NCBI GenBank assembly: GCA_028293805.1
Contig: JAQGOC010000333.1
Location: 1 to 34,161 of the forward strand
Reading direction: 5' to 3'
DNA from: Gammaproteobacteria bacterium
Lineage (GTDB): Bacteria > Pseudomonadota > Gammaproteobacteria > Steroidobacterales > Steroidobacteraceae
Length of the DNA stretch: 34,161 bases
In this document: piece after piece, positions 27,419 through 34,161 of the stretch
How positions within the stretch are numbered: position 1 is the stretch's first letter
Layout of the letters: the number at the start of each line of letters is the position of its first letter
Translations under genes and position numbers: made by a program
The notes under the pieces: generated by a model
What the model saw: the letters and a program-made list of their open reading frames with translations, nothing else
The model's database searches: none
What the model was told of the DNA's origin: nothing

Positions 27419-29422
27419 TTAATTGGGGAACTTGAGCAGCTCGCTTATTTCTCGCGCGACATTATCGACCGTGAAGCCGAAGTGGGGAAACAGGTCCGCG
27501 ACCTTCCCCGAGGCGCCGAACCGGTCTATACCTAGCACGCGCCCCTCGGTGCCCACGTATCGCCACCAGAAGAGCGTAGCACCCGCCTCTACCGCCAGCC
27601 GCCGGCGGACTCCGGGGGGCAGGACGCTCTCGCGATACGCCTCATCCTGGGCATCGAAGGCTTCGGTTGAGGGCATGGACACCAGGCGCACGCGCCGGCC
27701 GCTCGAGTTCAGGGCGTTCACCGCCTCCGCGGCGATGCCGATCTCCGATCCGGTAGCGATGACGATGCATTCCGGCGTTCCGCTGCACTCGATCAATGTG
27801 TATCCCCCGCGACGGATATTGGCCACCTGCGCCGGCGTCCGGGGTTGCTGCGGCAGAGCCTGCCGCGTGAAGACCAGTGCCGTAGGTCCGTGCCGTTCGA
27901 TGCCCGCCGTCCACGCGACCGCCGTTTCCGCGGCATCGCAGGGCCGCCATAGGCTCATGTTCGGAATCGCGCGCAGCGCCGTGAGATGCTCGACCGGCTG
28001 GTGAGTCGGACCGTCCTCGCCCAGACCGATGGAGTCATGCGTGTAGACGAGCACCACTCGCACGCTCATCAGACACGCCAGTCGTATGGCATTGCGAGCG
28101 TAGTCCGAAAAAACGAGGAACGTGCCGCCGTAGGGAACGAAGCCGCCATGCAGGGAGATGCCGTTCATCAGCGCCGTCATGCCGAATTCGCGTACGCCGT
28201 AGTGAATGTAGTTGCCGGTCGCATCCTCTTTCGAGACGGTGCGCGCGCCCTTGAAGAGAGTGTTGTTCGAAGGGGTCAGATCGGCCGAGCCGCCCACGAT
28301 CTCGGTCAACGCAGGTCCGATCAGGTTCAGCACGGCCTGTGAGGCCTGCCGTGTGGCCTGGGGGGCGGTCTGCCTGAGCAGCGCCTCGAGGCACTGTGCC
28401 GCTGTGTCTTTCCAACTCTGCGGCAACTCGCCGCGCACGCGACGATCGAATTCCCGCGCGAGCTCCGGATGGGCCGTGCGATAGCGGCCGAACAAGTCAC
28501 GCCAGGCAGCTTCCGCGGCAGCACCCTGCCGGCGGTGATCCCACGCGGCGCGCAATTCATCCGGCACCACGAACGGCTCGTACGGCCAGCCGAGCGCCTT
28601 GCGCGTGGCGGCCACTTCATCCGCGCCGAGCGCCTCGCCGTGAGTCGCCGCGGTGCCCTGTTTATTGGGCGCTCCCCAACCGATGAGGGTCTTGCAGCAG
28701 ATCAGCGATGGGCGCGACTTTTCGGCGCGCGCCGCCTCGATCGCGGCAAGCACCGCCTCTGCGTCGTTGCCGTCGACATCCGGCACGACGTGCCAGTGGT
28801 AGGCCTCGAAGCGCCTGGCCGTATCGTCGCTGAACCAGCCGCCCACCTTCCCGTCGATCGAGATGTTGTTATCGTCGTAGAACACGATGAGCTTGCCCAG
28901 CCCATGGGTGCCCGCGAAGGAGCACGCCTCGTGCGAGATGCCTTCCATGAGGCAGCCATCGCCTGCAAACACATAGGTACGGTGATCGACGATCTCGAGT
29001 CCCGGACGATTGAATTGTGCGGCGAGCATCTTTTCCGCGAGCGCCATGCCAACGGCGTTGGCAAGGCCCTGGCCGAGCGGGCCGGTGGTCGTCTCGATGC
29101 CAAGCGCAGGCTCGTGTTCCGGATGGCCGGCGGTGCGGCTGCCGAACTGACGGAAGTTCTTGATCTCCTCGAGCCCTAGCGGATAACCCGTGAGATACAG
29201 AAGCGAGTACAGCAACATCGACCCGTGCCCGTTCGAGAGCACGAATCGGTCGCGGTCCACCCACAGCGGGTTGCCCGGATTGTGCTTGAGGAAGTTGCCC
29301 CACAGAACCTGCGCGATATCGGCCATACCCATCGGCATGCCGGGGTGCCCCGAATTGGCACGCTGAACGGCGTCCATGGAGAGGGCACGGATGGTATTGG
29401 CGAGTTCGCGACGTGTAGTCAT
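27419..29422 (-). CDS. tkt: Transketolase
   Basis: Thiamine-diphosphate enzyme moving two-carbon ketol units in the pentose phosphate pathway. The N-terminal segment has [12 protein letters not shown] (His26). LSNGHGSML carries His66, and GHPEHEP has His100. The ThDP/Mg motif runs from GDGCLMEG (154-161) to the [10 protein letters not shown] segment. The pyrimidine-binding domain has [20 protein letters not shown] chose the ATG at 29422 (667 aa; E. coli 663 aa); the upstream open frame adds 28 residues unlike the family. It is the first gene of tkt-gap-pgk-pyk and of the longer operon that continues to 17939. Confidence 0.96.
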   Translation of the reverse strand: MTTRRELANTIRALSMDAVQRANSGHPGMPMGMADIAQVLWGNFLKHNPGNPLWVDRDRFVLSNGHGSMLLYSLLYLTGYPLGLEEIKNFRQFGSRTAGHPEHEPALGIETTTGPLGQGLANAVGMALAEKMLAAQFNRPGLEIVDHRTYVFAGDGCLMEGISHEACSFAGTHGLGKLIVFYDDNNISIDGKVGGWFSDDTARRFEAYHWHVVPDVDGNDAEAVLAAIEAARAEKSRPSLICCKTLIGWGAPNKQGTAATHGEALGADEVAATRKALGWPYEPFVVPDELRAAWDHRRQGAAAEAAWRDLFGRYRTAHPELAREFDRRVRGELPQSWKDTAAQCLEALLRQTAPQATRQASQAVLNLIGPALTEIVGGSADLTPSNNTLFKGARTVSKEDATGNYIHYGVREFGMTALMNGISLHGGFVPYGGTFLVFSDYARNAIRLACLMSVRVVLVYTHDSIGLGEDGPTHQPVEHLTALRAIPNMSLWRPCDAAETAVAWTAGIERHGPTALVFTRQALPQQPRTPAQVANIRRGGYTLIECSGTPECIVIATGSEIGIAAEAVNALNSSGRRVRLVSMPSTEAFDAQDEAYRESVLPPGVRRRLAVEAGATLFWWRYVGTEGRVLGIDRFGASGKVADLFPHFGFTVDNVAREISELLKFPN

Positions 29423-29599
29423 GCAATTCTTTGGATAGCTCGTGGCCGCGTGTTTTCCAGCGGAGAGCGCCTGCGTGCGCGCGGCCTGTGGTGAAGGGCC
29501 GCGCATTTTCCACTAGACGCGATGGATGCTCAATCGCCGTATGGAGCAATGCGCGTACCGGGCCGGGCAGCAGGAGCCTGTGCCCAGCCGTTGGGAGAT

Positions 29600-29649
29600 T
29601 GTCGGTAGCGACCGACATGACTTATCGCACGCTACACGACATAGCGTGC
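29600..29649. promoter_or_regulatory. Two adjacent inverted repeats in the divergent tkt/cpdA region
   Basis: The 437-nt gap 29423-29859 has no credible gene. It contains TGTCGGT/ACCGACA (arms 29600-29606 and 29611-29617, spacer AGCG). Ten nt later comes GCACGCTA/TAGCGTGC (29627-29634 and 29642-29649, spacer CACGACA). Both are perfect. They lie about 180-230 nt upstream of tkt and 210-260 nt upstream of the phosphodiesterase gene, so they could be operators for either side. I see no convincing promoter consensus, and nothing else recognisable in the gap. Confidence 0.45.
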
Positions 29650-29859
29650 TTCGACTCGCGTGGGCGGCTTCACATTATCGGACCGAACAAGCGCGTACTG
29701 CGTCATGCCGTGCATTTCGAATCCCCATCAAGCGACCCAGTTCACTGCAGCAGACCAGGGACTCTCTGCTACGATTTCCGCCGCACCGAGAGACTTAAGG
29801 CCAAAAGGAACTGAGGCCGTCCGCGGTGGTCCCTCCACCGACCGAATGCCGCAGGCACG

Positions 29860-30657
29860 ATGGATATGAGCGTATTGCGCCTCACTCACTTTACCGATCC
29901 GCACCTCTACGGCAGCGAGACGGAATCGTTACGCGGGATCGCGACACTGCCCGCGCTTACGGCGACGCTTGAGCACGCCCGGGCGCGCGACTGGCCGCCC
30001 GACGCGGTCCTCGTTACCGGGGACATCGTACAGGACGATCCCGCGGGCTACGCGCACTTCCGGCGCCTGTTCGGCGCTCTCGGACTGCCGGTGCTCTGTC
30101 TGCCCGGCAATCACGACGAGCCGGGAGCGATGCGTCGCGAGCTGAACCATGCACCGTTCGTGGTCGGCGGCTTCGTCGACCTGGGCCTCTGGCGCCTCAT
30201 ATTGCTCGACAGTTCCATCCCCGGCTCCGCGAGCGGCCGGTTGAGCGAACAGAGCCTCGCTGGCCTCGAAGCCGCGCTCACCACGGCGGGTAATCGTCAC
30301 TGCCTGGTCAGCCTGCATCACCATCCGGTCGCGATGGAGAGCCGCTGGCTCGACCACGTCGGCCTCGAGAACGCGGACGAATTTCTGCAAACCATCGACC
30401 GGCACCGTAACGTAAGGGCGATCGTCTGGGGCCATGTGCACCAGAATTACGAGGGACTGCGCAAAGGCGTGCGGCTGCTGGCTACGCCATCCACCTGCGC
30501 GCAATTTCTGCCTCACGCGGACGAGTTCGCGGTGGACCGGCAGCCGCCGGCCTATCGCACGCTCGAGCTGCGGGCGGATGGATCGCTACTGACGGAGGTT
30601 GTGTGGGTCGAAAAAAACGCTCCCGGCTGTTCGCGCTCGGTCTACTCGGCTGCCTGA
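29860..30657 (+). CDS. Metallophosphoesterase, CpdA-like (3',5'-cyclic AMP phosphodiesterase type)
   Basis: Class III calcineurin-like phosphodiesterase. All five metal motifs are visible: DPH (Asp13, His15), GDIVQD (Asp55), GNHD (84-86), HHHP (153-156) and GHVH (191-194). Length (265 aa) and order fit CpdA, which hydrolyses cAMP in E. coli and Pseudomonas, but members of this family can also act on other phosphodiesters, so the substrate is inferred. The ATG at 29860 follows AGG by 4 nt; an ATG at 29866 is an alternative. The 3' end overlaps the next gene by 55 nt. Confidence 0.85.
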   Translation: MDMSVLRLTHFTDPHLYGSETESLRGIATLPALTATLEHARARDWPPDAVLVTGDIVQDDPAGYAHFRRLFGALGLPVLCLPGNHDEPGAMRRELNHAPFVVGGFVDLGLWRLILLDSSIPGSASGRLSEQSLAGLEAALTTAGNRHCLVSLHHHPVAMESRWLDHVGLENADEFLQTIDRHRNVRAIVWGHVHQNYEGLRKGVRLLATPSTCAQFLPHADEFAVDRQPPAYRTLELRADGSLLTEVVWVEKNAPGCSRSVYSAA

Positions 30658-31472
30658 CGGCGCACGCCGGGAGTCCCGTCTGGGCTATTCATGGCGAGCA
30701 CAACACGGTCTATCTGGCAGGCTCCGTCCATCTTCTGAAAGCGAATGACTCCGCCTTGCCGCCGGCTTTCGACCGTGCGTACGCCGGGTCGCGGGCACTG
30801 GTCATGGAGCTCGACCTCGGGAAGCTCGACCCGATGGAAGCCGCAGGCTGGATGGTCGAGCATGGCACTCTTCCCGAAGGCAGCGACCTGCGCAAGGCAA
30901 TCGGCGACGAACGCTACCGGCGTGTCTCCGCGGAAGCGGCGCGCCTCGGCCTTCCGATGGAAGTGGCGAACCAGCTGGCACCCTGGGTGCTGGGACTGCA
31001 GCTCATGGAGCTGCAATACGCCCAACTCGGCTTCGATCCTCAGGCGGGTGTGGAGCAGCAGCTCGAGCGCCGGGCCCAGTCGGACGGCAAGCCGACCAGC
31101 GGACTCGAAACGATGTCAGAGCAGCTCGGCGTGTTCGAGAGGCTATCGCCGGAGGAACAGGCGCGCTTCCTCGATCTCATCGTGACCGAGATGCATGAAG
31201 TCGGGAGCGAGACGCAGTCCGTGGTCTCCGCCTGGCGCGCCGGCGATGCCGCCAGACTCGCCGCGCTCCTAGGCGATGAATACAAGTCGTTCCCAGTCCT
31301 TTACCGCACCCTGGTGAGCGACCGCAACAAGCGCTGGGTGCCGCAGATCGAGAAGCTCCTGAAGGGCCCGGACAACTATTTCGTCGTGGTGGGCGCGCTG
31401 CATCTCGTCGGCGACGGCGGGCTGCTCGAGCTCATGCGCCGGGACGGGTTCAAAGCGGAAGCTTTGCAATAG
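30603..31472 (+). CDS. TraB/GumN-family protein, probably exported
   Basis: Member of the TraB/PrgY/GumN family, related to Tiki-type metalloproteases; bacterial function is largely undefined. The GTG start at 30603 has GGAGG 4 nt upstream and gives a signal peptide (about 1-22). The mature part has the paired family motifs: GSVHLLK near the N-terminus, with LVMELDLG after it; GLET in the middle; and VVGALHLVGDGGLLELMRRDG, with its GALHLVG histidine, at the C-terminus. It overlaps the phosphodiesterase gene by 55 nt in another frame, so the two are cotranscribed. The 289-aa length is typical. Confidence 0.85.
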   Translation: MGRKKRSRLFALGLLGCLTAHAGSPVWAIHGEHNTVYLAGSVHLLKANDSALPPAFDRAYAGSRALVMELDLGKLDPMEAAGWMVEHGTLPEGSDLRKAIGDERYRRVSAEAARLGLPMEVANQLAPWVLGLQLMELQYAQLGFDPQAGVEQQLERRAQSDGKPTSGLETMSEQLGVFERLSPEEQARFLDLIVTEMHEVGSETQSVVSAWRAGDAARLAALLGDEYKSFPVLYRTLVSDRNKRWVPQIEKLLKGPDNYFVVVGALHLVGDGGLLELMRRDGFKAEALQ

Positions 31473-31479
31473 CCTGTGG

Positions 31480-31622
31480 GCTGAAAGTCGCCCGGAGGCG
31501 CTTTCAGCAAGCGCGTGCAGGGCGGGGCGGGCACGCGAGCGAAAGGCGTGGCTTGTGCTCGCGAAAAGCGGCCGGTTGTTGGCGAGAGCCTTATATAGGC
31601 GAAAGTCGCCGGAGCGCTTTCG
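31480..31622. repeat. Palindromic intergenic repeat, inverted copy
   Basis: This fills the gap between convergent gumN-like and CPBP genes. A hairpin GCTGAAAG-T-CGCC/GGCGCTTTCAGC (31480-31508) begins 7 nt after the gumN-like stop. A related hairpin, CGAAAG-T-CGC/GCGCTTTCG (31600-31622), abuts the CPBP stop codon directly. Between them, 31534-31578 is, in reverse complement, clearly homologous to 9572-9618 in the tandem array, including its internal hairpin and the flanking CAACCGGCC. The element is thus bracketed by its terminal hairpin at both ends. Confidence 0.85.
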
Positions 31623-32525
31623 TCAGGCATGCCTTCGAATGCTGCTGGCGCCCGCACGGCGGCCCGAATAGAAGCGCCACAAGCCGAGCCCCATCACCAG
31701 GGTCCAGGCGAGCACCAGCCAGCCCACGAACCCGTCGAAGCGGCTCAGCAGAAACCTGAGCGGCGATGTCTCCTTCGGCTGCGACAGCTCGTGCGCTACT
31801 AACATCACCCATACCCAGCCCGCGTGGAGCCCGAGACACGCGGCAATATTGCCCGTCACGGCGCGCACGGTCGCCAGCACGACGCCAACGGCGAACAGGC
31901 ACAGGAATGCATCCGCGATGTCGAGCGGGTTGGCAAACGAGTGCAGCGTCCCAGCGAGCAGATCCACACCGCTCCACGCGGTGACCAGCTCCGGCGGAAT
32001 GCGAAATTTACCGAAGAAGTGGGTCGCCGAGTACAGGACGGCGGTGAGGATGATCGCGGCTCGTGTTCCCGACTCCCGCTGGATACCGGTGAACAGCGCG
32101 CCGCGCAGGAATGTCTCCTCGATGAACGCGACGGCAAGGCCGCTCACGAGGCGCGCTACGACGAGCTTCGCCAGCGCCGTCGCGCCCAAGTCCACCCCGC
32201 TCCGCCATTCCAACACGCCGAGCGCCGCCATGATACCGACCACGATCAACATGGTCGCAGCGCCGAGCGCCAGCCCGATCGACATCTCGCGCACGAATTC
32301 CCGCCGCGGCGCGCCGTAGCCGAGACTCGCGCGGTCCGCAAGTCCGAGCCGGCGTGCGATCAGCACGAAGCCGACCAGCAGCCCGAGCATGCCGATGCGT
32401 TCGCCGATGCGATGGAAGGGGAAATCGAAATGCGGATGCAACAGCAGCCACGCCGGATAGGCGAACAGCGCAACCGCGAGGAAGGCCACGAGGAACAGCC
32501 CGAGGAAACTGACAAACGCGCGCAT
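31623..32525 (-). CDS. CPBP-family intramembrane metalloprotease
   Basis: Membrane protein of the CAAX protease/bacteriocin-processing (ABI) family. About eight hydrophobic segments are visible. The glutamate motif EETFLRG (136-142) and the downstream histidines His169 (SATHFFGK) and His234 (LGLHAGW) supply the expected metal and catalytic residues. I chose the ATG at 32525 (300 aa), where the first transmembrane helix begins; the 27-residue upstream extension is not typical. It is a single gene, divergent from the small SANT-like gene. No peptide precursor or immunity context is visible, so the substrate is unknown. Confidence 0.86.
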   Translation of the reverse strand: MRAFVSFLGLFLVAFLAVALFAYPAWLLLHPHFDFPFHRIGERIGMLGLLVGFVLIARRLGLADRASLGYGAPRREFVREMSIGLALGAATMLIVVGIMAALGVLEWRSGVDLGATALAKLVVARLVSGLAVAFIEETFLRGALFTGIQRESGTRAAIILTAVLYSATHFFGKFRIPPELVTAWSGVDLLAGTLHSFANPLDIADAFLCLFAVGVVLATVRAVTGNIAACLGLHAGWVWVMLVAHELSQPKETSPLRFLLSRFDGFVGWLVLAWTLVMGLGLWRFYSGRRAGASSIRRHA

Positions 32526-32564
32526 GGGTCGGACGGGCTCCCGAAAAATCGCGATGCGAAGGGT

Positions 32565-32579
32565 CCCGTACAGTACGGG
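32565..32579. promoter_or_regulatory. Perfect palindrome in the divergent CPBP/SANT-like gap
   Basis: CCCGTAC-A-GTACGGG, 7-bp arms around one base, 40 nt upstream of the CPBP start in the 164-nt divergent gap. The symmetry and position fit a dimeric repressor operator; no cognate regulator is identified. Confidence 0.4.
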
Positions 32580-32689
32580 TGGCGGCGCAGCCACGCAAAT
32601 CTGCACGAACGCGGAGCCTTTGGATCTGGCGGCCGCAATGGCGAGCGGCCGAGAATGAGCGCGTGTTCAAAACCACGGAGGGATCTCAC

Positions 32690-33097
32690 ATGAAGGAACA
32701 GCGCGCCCGGCACATTCTTCAGGCACTCGTCCAAGGTATCGACCCCCTGACCGGCGAGGATCTGGCCCCCGGCACAGTGCTGCAGCAGGCTGATGTCCTG
32801 CGCGCCCTGCTCGCTGGTGTAATGGCGTTGGAACAGACGGCGGCTCGCGCACAGCGACGCGCGCAACTGCCTGATAACGTCGGTCGCTCATGGAGCGCGA
32901 ACGAGGAAGCTACGCTTGTCACGGCATTCAAGTCCGGCGAGTCGTTGGCGGACATCGCCGCGAGACACGGCCGCACGCTGCGCGCTATCGAGGCGCGGCT
33001 GGAGCGGCTGGGCCTCCTCGCACCAGAGCAGCGGAGTACGAACAATAGCTTCGTGAGCCCCGCGACAGGAGGTGCCAGCCGCTCACAACCACCGTAA
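32690..33097 (+). CDS. Small protein with C-terminal SANT/Myb-like HTH, function unknown
   Basis: 135-aa cytosolic protein. The N-terminal segment (about 1-50) is predicted helical, with LVQGIDPLTGEDL and ADVLRALLAGVMALE. The C-terminal part (about 65-110) carries RSWSANEEATLV, then GESLADIAARHGRT, then AIEARLERLGL. This pattern of W, Glu-Glu, an HTH with IAxxxxRT and a final AIxxRL helix resembles SANT/Myb-like or resolvase-type HTH modules found in bacterial proteins of unknown function. The tail is low complexity. The start is fixed by GGAGG 8 nt before the ATG at 32690; the frame stays open upstream without other support. The GT9 gene begins 10 nt after its stop. DNA binding is inferred, not shown. 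Confidence 0.75.
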   Translation: MKEQRARHILQALVQGIDPLTGEDLAPGTVLQQADVLRALLAGVMALEQTAARAQRRAQLPDNVGRSWSANEEATLVTAFKSGESLADIAARHGRTLRAIEARLERLGLLAPEQRSTNNSFVSPATGGASRSQPP

Positions 33098-33107
33098 GCT
33101 TGCGTGG

Positions 33108-34161
33108 ATGTCATCCAGCCTGTCAGCGCCGGCCCGGCAACCCATCGTCATCTGGTTCGGCCGGGTCGGCGATATGATTCTTCTGAGCGCGCTGCTCGAC
33201 ATTCTTCACCGGCGCTACGCAGGCCCCTGCCGATTGATCGGGGCGGGCTCCTGGATCGCGGCCCTTTACGGGACCCACCGGGATGTCGCGCGAATCCACT
33301 GCTTGCGGCGCTATACGCCATTTCTTTTCGATGCGGCGTGGTGGCGCGCGCTCTGGGCGCTGCGGCGGCAGCGATTCGATCCGGTCTACGTCTGTGAAAC
33401 CGATCCGCGCAAACTCGCGAGAATCCGCCGCCTGTTGAGTCTGAGCGGCACCGACCCCGCACGCTGCCTGTTCATCACCGCTGAACCGAGTTGTCGCGAG
33501 CGGCATTGGGTCGATAAATTGGTCAGTTTCGGACGGCTGACGCCGCCGGCGCTGCGCGAGACCGATTATCCCTGGCCGGCGGCGAGTCCACTTTGCGCGC
33601 CGCGACTCGAGGTGTCCGCCACGGCCCGCGCGGACTGTGATGCCTGGATTGCTTCGCAGGGCTGGTCGAAGCGGCCGATCATACTGGTGCAGCCGGGTAA
33701 TCGCCGCACGATGCGCGGCAGCAAGCTGCGTGTCTCCCCTCTCGATGATAAGGCGTGGCCGGTCGAACGGTGGGCCGCTCTGCTGCATGAAATCCACGCA
33801 CTCATGCCGGATGCCGTCATCGTGTTATGTGGCGCGCCCCGCGAAACCGTGCTGCTCGGTTGGATCCATACGGCCGCGAAACTGCCGTCGGTGTTCACGG
33901 CCGAGCTTCCATTGGAACGGCTGCTCGCGCTCTGCCAAGTGGCTCATAGCATGATCTCCGTAGACACCGGGCCGGCCCATGCGGCCGCGGCGCTGGGGCT
34001 GCCGCTCGTCGTCCTGTTCGGGGGCCATTCGAAGGCGGAGTGGCTGCCGCGGAGCTCTTCCGGGTCTGCGGTCCTGGGCATCGGTGGTCCACCGGCGTCG
34101 ACACGCCTGGACCAGATCTCCGTGGCTACGGTGTTCGAAGCCTGGCGCGCGTTGCTCGAAC
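33108..34161 (+). CDS. Glycosyltransferase family 9 (heptosyltransferase-like), 3'-truncated by window end
   Basis: ADP-heptose:LPS heptosyltransferase-like enzyme, expected to add sugars to the LPS core at the cytoplasmic face of the inner membrane. The frame is open from ATG 33108 to the window edge (351 codons visible). The N-terminal IVIWFGRVGDMILLSALL matches the GT9 start motif (R-x-GDxxL). The C-domain has ILVQPGN and WPVERWAALL. The nucleotide-sugar site is VDTGPAHAAAALGLPLVVLFG, running to the typical end of the motif. Acceptor and donor cannot be fixed; it need not be WaaC or WaaF. No strong ribosome binding site; it is probably cotranscribed with the small gene 10 nt upstream. Confidence 0.88.
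   Translation, partial: MSSSLSAPARQPIVIWFGRVGDMILLSALLDILHRRYAGPCRLIGAGSWIAALYGTHRDVARIHCLRRYTPFLFDAAWWRALWALRRQRFDPVYVCETDPRKLARIRRLLSLSGTDPARCLFITAEPSCRERHWVDKLVSFGRLTPPALRETDYPWPAASPLCAPRLEVSATARADCDAWIASQGWSKRPIILVQPGNRRTMRGSKLRVSPLDDKAWPVERWAALLHEIHALMPDAVIVLCGAPRETVLLGWIHTAAKLPSVFTAELPLERLLALCQVAHSMISVDTGPAHAAAALGLPLVVLFGGHSKAEWLPRSSSGSAVLGIGGPPASTRLDQISVATVFEAWRALLE

Overview
The window is GC-rich bacterial chromosome, almost certainly from a gammaproteobacterium. The evidence is a class A RNase P RNA, a ubiquinol:cytochrome c reductase operon followed by sspA-sspB, an AlgW/DegS protease, murA-ibaG, and the kdsD-kdsC-lptCAB-rpoN-hpf-rapZ cluster. The same landmarks, in this order, occur in Pseudomonas aeruginosa, so much of the left half is an ancestral gammaproteobacterial block. 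Relative to that block, his genes and the mla operon are missing around murA/ibaG, ptsN is missing between hpf and rapZ, and gnd-zwf-pgl sits between the protease gene and murA. A soil or freshwater lineage near Steroidobacterales, Nevskiales or Xanthomonadales is a guess; no marker here settles it.

Layout. 1-235: 3' part of rnpB (+). 451-4442: petA-petB-petC-sspA-sspB (all -). 4677-5816: AlgW/DegS-type periplasmic protease (+). 5887-9334: gnd, zwf and pgl (-), the complete oxidative pentose phosphate branch. 9420-9672: a tandem array of a palindromic intergenic repeat. 9680-11177: ibaG-murA (-). 11312-17919: kdsD, kdsC, lptC, lptA, lptB, rpoN, hpf, rapZ (+), covering Kdo synthesis, LPS export, sigma-54, ribosome hibernation and RapZ. 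17939-29422: eight tightly spaced genes on the minus strand, tkt-gap-pgk-pyk and then a penicillin-acylase-type Ntn hydrolase, a MoxR AAA+ ATPase, a CoxE-like VWA protein and a patatin-like hydrolase. 29860-31472: cpdA-like phosphodiesterase and a TraB/GumN-family protein (+). 31480-31622: an inverted copy of the same repeat. 31623-32525: CPBP-family membrane protease (-). 32690-34161: a small SANT/HTH-like protein and a GT9 heptosyltransferase-like gene cut by the window end (+).

Functional threads: respiration (bc1 complex), carbon metabolism (oxidative pentose phosphate branch; transketolase with lower glycolysis), envelope construction (MurA, KdsD/KdsC, LptCAB, GT9), and envelope or global regulation (AlgW, RpoN, Hpf, RapZ, SspA/SspB).

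No transposase, phage, CRISPR array or obvious horizontally acquired island is visible. The most unusual things are (i) a palindromic repeat family whose hairpin lies within 0-8 nt of the 3' end of four genes at three loci, and (ii) the contiguous operon joining central carbon metabolism to an Ntn-hydrolase/MoxR/VWA/patatin module. Neither is proven to be a new system.
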